The notes under the pieces are model-generated. The model did no database searches and was not told where the DNA came from. It was given only the letters and a program-made list of their open reading frames with translations. Both the position numbers and the translations under genes were made by a program. From Actinophytocola sp044466355 (GTDB taxonomy: Bacteria > Actinomycetota > Actinomycetes > Mycobacteriales > Pseudonocardiaceae): 64,000 nt of DNA. This document shows positions 23,122 through 30,350 of this stretch, in pieces; within the stretch, counting starts at the first letter, position 1; each line of letters begins with the position of its first letter. The stretch is from assembly GCF_044466355.1 (NCBI RefSeq), contig NZ_JBITMQ010000022.1:51012-115011 (forward strand). The letters run 5' to 3'.

Positions 23122-25845
23122 GTGCTCACCAGCGACCCCGGCAGAACCCCGACCGCGCGTGACCACCGCGGCGGTCTGCTCCAACGGAACACGTTGCTCA
23201 CCGACCTCCGCGGCGCCGCGGGCGCGCGGCTGGTGTTGCTCACCGGGCCGCCGGGCTCCGGCAAGTCGGTCCTCGCCGGTCAGCTGGTGGCCGCCGCGGA
23301 CGCGGACACGCGGTACGTCCTCCTCCGCTGCACCCACCTCGCCAGGAGCGGTCTGGCACGCGAGCTGGCCGCGCTCACCGGTTCGTCCGCGGCCGGCATG
23401 TCCGAGCTGGTCGACGACCTCGGCCGCGCGGGCACCCCCGTGACGGTCGTCGTGGACGACGTCCACGCGTTACGCACACCGGCGGATCTCGCCGACCTGA
23501 ACCGGTTGCTCGCCGAGGCCCCGGACCACGTGCGGTTCGTCGTCACCACCCGGGACGCCCGGCCGTTCGACCTGTCCGCCGTGCCCGGCCCGGTGTACCG
23601 GTTGAGCTACCGGCAGCTCAGGTTCACCCCCGACGACGTCGCCCGGTTGTTCGAGACCGTCTACCTGGCGCCGGTGGCCGACCCGGAGGCGTTGTGCGCG
23701 CGGGTCGAGGGGTTACCTTCCGCGCTGCGCCACCTGCACCTGGACACCGCGTGGCTGTCCGGGGCCGAGCGCGACGCGGTGCTCCGCGACCCCGTGCCGC
23801 GTTCGGAACGGCTGCGCGAGTTCCTCACCTGCGCCGTGCTCGGCGCGCTGCCGCCCGCCCTGCGCGAGTTCGCGGTCGACGTCAGCCCGCTCGGCCGCCT
23901 CAGCGGCCCGTTGTGCGACGCGCTGCTCGGCGCCGAGGACAGCGAGGACAACCTCGCCGAGCTCGCCGCGCGGGAGGCGCTGACGTTCCACGTCGGACTG
24001 ACCGAGTTCCGGTTCCACGCGCTGCTCGGCACGCTGCTCGAACTGCGGCTCGCCGAACGCCGCGGCCCGCACCGCACCCGCCAGACCTACCAGACGGCGA
24101 TGGCGCTCCTGCTCGACGCCGGCAAGCCGGCCGACGCCCACCGGTGCGCCGCGCACGCCGGGGACTGGGTCACCGCCGCCCGCCTCGCCCACGAGTACGG
24201 CCTGACCGTCACCGGGCTCGACGACCCGTGGGTCGAGTTGGCCGAGGCACGGCGGCTGCGCGCGGCAGGCCGCTTCACCGAGGCCCACGCACACTACGCG
24301 GAGGCCGCTGCCCGGCTGCCCGACGGGCCGCTGCGCTGGCAGTGCGAACACGAACGCACGGCGGCCTCGCACTCGATGCGCGACCACGCCGAGACCGGGT
24401 CACCCCCGGTGGACTACGACGTGATCGGCCACCTGACGGACGCGTTGCGGGAACACCCGGCCAGGATGATGGCCCACGCGGTGCCGTCGGCGAGCCCGGA
24501 ATGGGTCCTCGCCCGCGCGGTGGCGGCGATGGTCGACGGGCGGATCGACACCGCCGTCGAACTCGCCGAGCCGCTCACCGGTGTCGCGGCGCCGTTCGCG
24601 TCGCTCGCGGCGCGGCTGCTCGTCACCGCGATCACCACCGCGGTGTACGGGCGCGGCACCGTCGCGCAGTTCTACGCGCTGGCCGGGGAGGCGGAGGCGG
24701 AGGGCTGGCTGTGGCTGGCCAGGATCGCGCGGGCGACGACCGCCGTGCTGGAACCCGCCGCGTGCGCGGACGCCACCGCGGCGCACGCGGAGTTCGAGGC
24801 GGCGGGCGACGACTGGGGTTGCCTGATCGTGATGCTGGTGCTGCTGATCGGCCAGCTGCGGGCGGGGCAGCCCCGCGACCCCGCGGTCCTGCGGCGCACC
24901 CTGGTGCGGCTGCGGCGGATGCGCGCCCCGCTGCTGGAGATGTGGCTGCGGGCACTGGTGGGCCCGGAGGTCGAACGGCTGGAGGCCGACGACCCGGCCC
25001 TCGCCGCGACCGCACCGGACCGGCCGTGGGCGCGGGACATGGCCGACCACAACTGCCCGGCGATCATCGCCGTGCTCAGCACGCCTCCGGCCGCCACGCG
25101 GCGGTCCCCGCTGGCACTTGTGGCGCCGACCGTCCAGACGCCGCCCGTCGCGGTCCGCTGCTTCGTCACGTTCGAGGTGGAGGTGGCGGGCGAGCCGGTG
25201 CCGCTCGACGGGTTGCGCGCGCAGGCCCGGCGGCTGCTGCGGCTGCTCGCCGTGCACTACGGCCAGCCGATCCACGAGGAGCGGCTGGCGGCGGTGCTGT
25301 GGCCGGACACGGCGCTCAAGCCGGCGAAACGACGGCTCCAGGTCGCGATCTCCAGCCTGCGCACGCTGTTCCGCACGCACCTGCCGGACGAGCGGCACGG
25401 CGGGATCGTCCGCCACGGCAGCGCCTACCTGCTGCGATTACCCGAGGGGTCCACCGTGGACGTCGTGGAGTTCGCCGCCGCGATGCGGGAGTGGCGAGGG
25501 CGGCGACGGCCACACGACCCGCGTCAGGTGCGTGAGATCGGCACCAGGGTGCTCGACCTCTACCGGGGCGAGCTGCTGGCCGAGGAAGGCTCCGCCGAGT
25601 GGCTCCTCGCCAGGCGCGAGTCGCTGCGCGGCGAGGCGATGGGCGTGGCGGTCAGTCTCGCGAGCCTGGAGCTCGACACCGGTGCCCCGGCCGCCGCCGC
25701 GGCGCTGTGCGAGCGGGCGCTCGCCATCGACGACCTCGACCACCGCCTGTGGACGGTGCTCGCCGAAGCCCGCGCACGGCTCGGCGACACCGACGGCGCG
25801 TCCCGCGCGCACGACGCCTACCGGGCCCTCCTCGCGGAGGGCTGA
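23122..25845 (+). CDS. STAND-type ATPase/SARP fusion transcriptional regulator
   Basis: A 907-residue regulator. P-loop TGPPGSGKS lies at about 41-49 and Walker B VTVVVDDVHAL at about 108-118; helical repeats fill about 300-640. The C-terminus is an OmpR/SARP winged helix (about 676-765, LRAQARRLLRLLAVHYGQPI) plus a BTAD domain ending ALCERALAIDDLDHRLW. The domain order is the reverse of classical AfsR-type SARPs. GTG 23122 is the best start: the open frame continues far upstream but reads antisense to the membrane and LuxR genes. It converges on the CIS operon's last gene with only 4 bases between stops and is the likely pathway regulator for the injection system (inference). Confidence 0.85.
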   Translation: MLTSDPGRTPTARDHRGGLLQRNTLLTDLRGAAGARLVLLTGPPGSGKSVLAGQLVAAADADTRYVLLRCTHLARSGLARELAALTGSSAAGMSELVDDLGRAGTPVTVVVDDVHALRTPADLADLNRLLAEAPDHVRFVVTTRDARPFDLSAVPGPVYRLSYRQLRFTPDDVARLFETVYLAPVADPEALCARVEGLPSALRHLHLDTAWLSGAERDAVLRDPVPRSERLREFLTCAVLGALPPALREFAVDVSPLGRLSGPLCDALLGAEDSEDNLAELAAREALTFHVGLTEFRFHALLGTLLELRLAERRGPHRTRQTYQTAMALLLDAGKPADAHRCAAHAGDWVTAARLAHEYGLTVTGLDDPWVELAEARRLRAAGRFTEAHAHYAEAAARLPDGPLRWQCEHERTAASHSMRDHAETGSPPVDYDVIGHLTDALREHPARMMAHAVPSASPEWVLARAVAAMVDGRIDTAVELAEPLTGVAAPFASLAARLLVTAITTAVYGRGTVAQFYALAGEAEAEGWLWLARIARATTAVLEPAACADATAAHAEFEAAGDDWGCLIVMLVLLIGQLRAGQPRDPAVLRRTLVRLRRMRAPLLEMWLRALVGPEVERLEADDPALAATAPDRPWARDMADHNCPAIIAVLSTPPAATRRSPLALVAPTVQTPPVAVRCFVTFEVEVAGEPVPLDGLRAQARRLLRLLAVHYGQPIHEERLAAVLWPDTALKPAKRRLQVAISSLRTLFRTHLPDERHGGIVRHGSAYLLRLPEGSTVDVVEFAAAMREWRGRRRPHDPRQVREIGTRVLDLYRGELLAEEGSAEWLLARRESLRGEAMGVAVSLASLELDTGAPAAAAALCERALAIDDLDHRLWTVLAEARARLGDTDGASRAHDAYRALLAEG

Positions 25846-25849
25846 TGGG

Positions 25850-27433
25850 CTACTTGAGCGCGAAGAACTCCAGTTCGCTGATCGCCACCGTCCGCCGTTC
25901 CGTCCCGCTGTAGACGTCGACCACCTCGATGGTCACCGACGTCACCAGCGTCGCGTTGGACAGCGCGAGGGTCTGCTCTCCTCTGGTGTCGAGCGGGAGA
26001 ACGTTCTCGCTCTTCCCGGTGCTGTAGGTGAGCCGCAGGATCGACGGCCTGCCGTTCTCCGTGAACTCGTCCGCCGCGCCGGAGTGGATGATGATCGAGC
26101 GCAGCAGGTGGCTCTCGTCGAAGCGGACCGTGATCTTCGGCCGGTTGCCGGCCAGCTCGGCGGCCCAGTAGGTGTCGTCGTAGGTGTCGATGAGCAGCCT
26201 GGAGTCGTGCCCCGGGAGCGCGTGGACCGACGTCAGCGAGGCCGGGCGGACCGGGTCCATCGTCGGGACGATCTTGCGGTACACCGCGCGCGCGTTGTCG
26301 ATCACCACCGCGCGGAACGGCGGGTAGACGGCGTACACCAGGCCGAGCGTCAGCCCGACGAGCACCAGCGCGGCCCGGAGCCGCCGGAACGTCAGCTTCA
26401 TCAACCACGAGCGGCGGCCCCGGGTGCCCTTCGCGCCGGGTCTCGTGCCGAGCGGGTACTTCCGCCGCCGCCGCCGGAACAGGCGACGCCACCACACCAG
26501 CCGCACGACACCGGCGTCGGCGAGGGTCTCGCCGCACCGGCTGCAGAAGTTCCGCGACGGCGCGTTGCCCTCCCCGCAGGCGGCGCAGACGAGGTCGTCC
26601 GGTTCGAGCCGCCTGCTCGGTTTGGTCCGCACGACGGCACGGGTCTTCTTGACGGCCGGAGCGGGTGCCAGCTCGGGCGGTTCCTCCGGGCGCGCGGTGG
26701 CGAGCCCGTCGACGGGCTGGGCGAGCGCGGACACCAGTTCCGGCGCCGGGGGCGGGGAGCCCACGTCGACACCGTCCACACTGTCCACTGCCGCCGAGGC
26801 CGCGGCCGGTGGCGACGGCACCTTTCCGCTCGGCGGCACCGACTTCGCACCCGGTGGAGGCGGCGGAGCCTTCGCACCCGGCGCCGGAGGCGGGACCGTC
26901 CCACCTGGCGGCGGGACCTTCCCACCCGGCGGAGGCGGCGGCGGAGCCTTCCCACCCGGCGGAGGCGGCGGCGGGACCTTCCCACCCGGCGGAGGCGGCG
27001 GCGGAGCCTTCCCACCCGGCGGAGGCGGCGGCGGGACCTTCCCACCCGGCGGAGGCGGCGGCGGGACCTTCGCACCCGGTGGAGGTGGCGGGGCCTTCCC
27101 CCCCGGCGGGGGTGGCGGTGGCGGCTTCTCCGCGGGTGGTGCCTCGGGTGGTGGCGGCGGTTCCGACTCGGACGTCCACGCCGCGACCGCCGACGCCGAC
27201 GACGTGCGCGGTTCCACCCGGACGCGGGCGGGCAACCAGGAGCGGATCCTTCTGCGCACCCGCTGCCACCACGTCAGCTTCTCCTCGACCGCGGGCGGCG
27301 GCTCCGCCACCACCACCACGACCTCGGGCGGCGGGGTCACCTTCTCGCCGTTCCACTCGAGGAACCGGCCGCAGTCGCCGCAGAAGGCGTGCGTCTCGTC
27401 GTTGTGGTTGCCACACATCGTGCAGACGATCAT
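25850..27433 (-). CDS. Zinc-ribbon, proline-repeat membrane protein with discoidin-like C-terminal domain (CIS-associated)
   Basis: A 527-residue protein and the last gene of the CIS operon. It starts with a zinc ribbon (CTMCGNHNDETHAFCGDCG). A linker made of PPPPPPGGK-type decapeptides (about 100-190) follows, then a second zinc ribbon (CAACGEGNAPSRNFCSRCG), an Arg-rich patch and one transmembrane helix (AALVLVGLTLGLVYAVYPPF, about 342-362). The C-terminal beta domain of about 150 residues has a galactose-binding/discoidin-like look (KITVRFDESHLLRSIIIHSG). The N-part would be cytoplasmic and the C-domain outside. ATG 27433 overlaps the stop of the gpI-like gene. A role in docking the particle to the membrane, like the Streptomyces membrane-associated CIS proteins, is inferred. 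Confidence 0.7.
   Translation of the reverse strand: MIVCTMCGNHNDETHAFCGDCGRFLEWNGEKVTPPPEVVVVVAEPPPAVEEKLTWWQRVRRRIRSWLPARVRVEPRTSSASAVAAWTSESEPPPPPEAPPAEKPPPPPPPGGKAPPPPPGAKVPPPPPPGGKVPPPPPPGGKAPPPPPPGGKVPPPPPPGGKAPPPPPPGGKVPPPGGTVPPPAPGAKAPPPPPGAKSVPPSGKVPSPPAAASAAVDSVDGVDVGSPPPAPELVSALAQPVDGLATARPEEPPELAPAPAVKKTRAVVRTKPSRRLEPDDLVCAACGEGNAPSRNFCSRCGETLADAGVVRLVWWRRLFRRRRRKYPLGTRPGAKGTRGRRSWLMKLTFRRLRAALVLVGLTLGLVYAVYPPFRAVVIDNARAVYRKIVPTMDPVRPASLTSVHALPGHDSRLLIDTYDDTYWAAELAGNRPKITVRFDESHLLRSIIIHSGAADEFTENGRPSILRLTYSTGKSENVLPLDTRGEQTLALSNATLVTSVTIEVVDVYSGTERRTVAISELEFFALK
26911..27090. repeat. 30-bp tandem repeat array encoding the PPPPPPGGK decapeptides
   Basis: Five 30-bp units (26911-27060) share CTTCCCACCCGGCGGAGGCG and alternate between two forms that begin GCGGGAC and GCGGAGC. 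As a result 26941-27000 and 27001-27060 are identical 60-bp copies. A sixth, degenerate unit follows to 27090. On the coding (minus) strand each unit gives ten residues ending GGKV or GGKA. The array is in frame and should be prone to copy-number change. Confidence 0.95.
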
Positions 27434-27978
27434 GGGAGCACTCTCAGCGTGTGCGCGACGTGCACCGGTTTGGCGGCCCGGACGACCGCGGCGACGGCCT
27501 CCTCGGAGACCTGCGACGGCTCGCGGGGACGGACCACCACCCGCACCCAGTGCTCGCCGTCGTCGGGGAGCGCGGGCCGGGGGCGGACCGACCACGACAC
27601 CCCGCCGCTCTCCTCGATGTCGACGTCGCCGTCGACCACGACCGCCAGGTGCCTGCGCAGCCCGGCCATCGTGCCGCGCATGCGGAACAGGTCGACCGCC
27701 TCCGCGACCACCGCACGCTGTGCCGCCATCGGCCAGCTCTCGTCGAGCAGCACACCGAACCAGCTCGACAGCCAGCGCACGAACTCCTCGGGCGCCAGGA
27801 GCGGGTCGACGTAGGCGTGCACGCAGTCGATGACGTTGATCAGGGAGGCCAGCACGTCGTCGAAACCCGCGGTCCACCGCACGGCACCCTGGCTCCGCGC
27901 GTAGACGGCGGGCAGGTAGTCGATCAGCGGGTACGGCGACGGCAGCGGTGGCGCCTCGGTGGCGGTGGGCGCGGTCAT
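27430..27978 (-). CDS. Tail protein I-like baseplate component (Pvc12-like)
   Basis: A 182-residue phage tail protein I/P2 gpI-like protein: IDYLPAVYARSQGAV at the N-terminus, DPLLAPEEFVRWLSSWFGVLLDESWP in the middle and AVDLFRMRGTMAGLRRHLA later. In contractile injection systems this component sits in the baseplate next to the baseplate J protein. Both ends are coupled to neighbours by ATGA overlaps (upstream baseplate J, downstream zinc-ribbon membrane protein). Confidence 0.85.
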   Translation of the reverse strand: MTAPTATEAPPLPSPYPLIDYLPAVYARSQGAVRWTAGFDDVLASLINVIDCVHAYVDPLLAPEEFVRWLSSWFGVLLDESWPMAAQRAVVAEAVDLFRMRGTMAGLRRHLAVVVDGDVDIEESGGVSWSVRPRPALPDDGEHWVRVVVRPREPSQVSEEAVAAVVRAAKPVHVAHTLRVLP

Positions 27979-29927
27979 GTCGTCTCCACCCGCACCTGGT
28001 GGTCGAAGGAGAAGACCAGCCCGCCCGGGCCGACGGACAGGCGCGTGCTCTCGCTCCCGCGTTCGCCGGTGACGGGGTTGGCGCCGTAGAGCCGCACGTC
28101 CTCGACCACGTCGACCCCGCGCACGGACTGCAGCAACGCGAACACCTCCCCGTGTGTCACACGGCGGCCGAAGGCCCAGCCCGTGCCGTCGGCGCCGCCG
28201 GTGAGCGGGTTCAGGTAGCCGTACAGCGCGCGCAAGGCGTGTGCCCGGACCTCGTCCGGGTCGAGGCGGGTCCGCGCGACGAGGCGGGCGACCACCGTGA
28301 CGCCGCGGTAGCGCGGCGGTTCGACGAGCACCCTCGTGCCGACCAGGCGGACCTCCTCCAGCCGGTCCGCGATCCGCGCCAGCGTGGCCTCGCCCGGCAC
28401 CAGGTCGGCGAAGGCCAGCTCGCCGTTGCGGTGCGCGGCCGCCGGGACCACCAGCACCTTGACCGAGCCCGTCGGGACGTCGTCCTCGCCCGCGGTCACG
28501 CAGTGGATGCGCGCCACCTCCGGCGCCGCCTCGCGCGCGATCGCCTCGTAGTCCTCGGCGGTCACCGCCCTGCTGCGGGTGCGCAGCATGATCGGGCCGC
28601 GTGCCTTCGCCTCTTCGAGGGTCTCCCCGTCGACACCGCCCGCGGCGGGGTGCAGGTTCGTCACCCCGGCCACGAACGGGATGGACGCCTTCAGCGTGTC
28701 CACGGCGAACCGCGCGACGTTCCCGCCGACGCCGCCGCCGTGGTAGTAGCGGCGCATGCGGATACGCGTCCCCCGCGGGGGCACCGCACCGTGCCGTCGC
28801 AGCCCGCCGTCCTGGAGGCGGACCGCCGGGCCGAACTCGACCTCGCCGCCGACCGCGTCCAGCACGAAGTGCCGGTCGTCGGGGCCGGAGGCGGCGAAGT
28901 TGTCCACCGCCGTCCACTCCTGCCAGCCGTCGTCGGTCGCGACCTCGAGCACCGGCGCGTGGGCGCCGGCGAGCACCGGGGCGCGCAGCAGGGAGTACCG
29001 CTGTCCCGGCGTGCCCTCGGACTCGCCGAGTTCCTCGAACTCCACCAGCTCGCCGTGCACCGCGGTCGCCGTGCCGCCGACCGTGCCCGACCGCATGGCC
29101 CGCACGACCGGGCTGGAGCTGTACGCGGGCTGGCCGGGCAACGGGTCGACCACCCTGATCCGCAGCCACCCGGCGCGTTGCTCGTCGATCACGCTCGCCC
29201 GGTGGGACTCCGGGACGTGCACGACGACGCGACCCGGCCGGTTCAACCCGCCGGTCTCGTCGGTCGTCACCTCGCATTCCGCCCAGTCGTCCCCCGTCCA
29301 CGCCTCCCACACGATCGGCGGGTGCAGCGGGTTGACGCCCACACCGGAGGTGCCGCAGTCGATGTCGACGCGCACCGCGCACGACGGTGCCTCGTCGACC
29401 AGGCCGATCAGCAGCACGTCGTCCAGCCGCGGCGGTTCGCTGAACGCCGCGAACTCCTTGCCCAGCTCGACCACCGCGGTCTGGTTCTCGCTGCCCACAC
29501 CGGCGCCGACGACCCGCCGCACCGCGGCGATGGCGGTCGGCCGCAGCGGCAGGTCCGCCACGGTGGAGAAGACGATCGCGTCGTCGCTCTCCGTGCGGGT
29601 GGTGGACACCTTGGTGCCGGCCCGGATGACCAGCGGCGCGCGGGCAGGTGTCGACAGCCAGAACGTCACCCCCACCTCGGCGGGGGTGGGCGGGAGCATC
29701 CGCAGTCCCAGCAGTTCCAGGAACTTCACGTAGAGGCGGTCCGGCACCCGGTTGAGGCGGTAGCAGAGCTGCTCGGTCATGAACGCGAACGTCTCGATGA
29801 GCGTGACGCCGGGGTCGGACACGTTGTGGTCCGTCCACTCCGGACACCGGCGCATCACGTACTTCTTCGCGTCGTCGACGAACTCCTGGAAGCGGCGGTC
29901 GTCGAGACTCGGCGCGGGAAGGACCAT
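27975..29927 (-). CDS. Baseplate J-like protein (Pvc11-like)
   Basis: A 650-residue baseplate wedge protein. It has the family N-terminal pattern (NVSDPGVTLIETFAFMTEQL, then RLNRVPDRLYVKFLELLG), long beta-rich middle insertions, and the baseplate J core AVTAEDYEAIAREAAPEVARIHC in the C-terminal half. It corresponds to Pvc11/Afp11 and T4 gp6. The start ATG 29927 overlaps the stop of the gp25 gene by one base (TGATG). The order gp25-baseplate J-gpI is conserved in phages and injection systems. Confidence 0.92.
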   Translation of the reverse strand: MVLPAPSLDDRRFQEFVDDAKKYVMRRCPEWTDHNVSDPGVTLIETFAFMTEQLCYRLNRVPDRLYVKFLELLGLRMLPPTPAEVGVTFWLSTPARAPLVIRAGTKVSTTRTESDDAIVFSTVADLPLRPTAIAAVRRVVGAGVGSENQTAVVELGKEFAAFSEPPRLDDVLLIGLVDEAPSCAVRVDIDCGTSGVGVNPLHPPIVWEAWTGDDWAECEVTTDETGGLNRPGRVVVHVPESHRASVIDEQRAGWLRIRVVDPLPGQPAYSSSPVVRAMRSGTVGGTATAVHGELVEFEELGESEGTPGQRYSLLRAPVLAGAHAPVLEVATDDGWQEWTAVDNFAASGPDDRHFVLDAVGGEVEFGPAVRLQDGGLRRHGAVPPRGTRIRMRRYYHGGGVGGNVARFAVDTLKASIPFVAGVTNLHPAAGGVDGETLEEAKARGPIMLRTRSRAVTAEDYEAIAREAAPEVARIHCVTAGEDDVPTGSVKVLVVPAAAHRNGELAFADLVPGEATLARIADRLEEVRLVGTRVLVEPPRYRGVTVVARLVARTRLDPDEVRAHALRALYGYLNPLTGGADGTGWAFGRRVTHGEVFALLQSVRGVDVVEDVRLYGANPVTGERGSESTRLSVGPGGLVFSFDHQVRVETT

Positions 29928-30337
29928 CAGTAGTCTCCCTCTTCGGGAATCGTGTAGAAGGGGTGGACCAGGTTCCGCTCGTCGTTCTCGCCCTTGATCC
30001 GGTAGGTGATGTCGATCAGCAGCAGGGACGGCTGGTCCGGGTCGGCCCGGACCGCGACGTCCTCGACGGCGACCCTGGGCTCCCACAGGTCCAGCGACTT
30101 GCGGACCTCGCTCTCGACGGCCGCGAACACCGCGACGCTCGCGCCCTCGAACGTGAAGTCCCGCAGCCGGGACCCGAACCGGGGGCGGAACGGCCGTTCC
30201 CCCGGGTAGGTGTTGAGCACGAGCGCCATGGCCTGTTCCAGCTTGCGCGGACCGCCCGCCGTGGCGATGGTGCCGTTGACGGTGAAGTCGAGCGGGAACG
30301 ACCATCCCCGGCCGACGAACTCGTCGTGTTGGGACAC
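29927..30337 (-). CDS. gp25/LysW-like baseplate wedge protein (Pvc9-like)
   Basis: A 136-residue gp25-family protein: GRGWSFPLDF at the start, the helix LEQAMALVLNTYPGERPFRPRFGS and RIKGENDERNLVHPFY at the end. It nucleates sheath assembly on the baseplate in contractile systems. The gene lies 13 bases downstream of the spike gene and is coupled to baseplate J. Confidence 0.92.
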   Translation of the reverse strand: MSQHDEFVGRGWSFPLDFTVNGTIATAGGPRKLEQAMALVLNTYPGERPFRPRFGSRLRDFTFEGASVAVFAAVESEVRKSLDLWEPRVAVEDVAVRADPDQPSLLLIDITYRIKGENDERNLVHPFYTIPEEGDY

Positions 30338-30350
30338 CGGACCTCCTCGC

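Noticed and set aside
27948..29933. Long plus-strand open frame of over 600 codons
   Set aside because: It is the antisense shadow of the baseplate J gene, rich in Arg/His/Asp/Gly as usual for such shadows.
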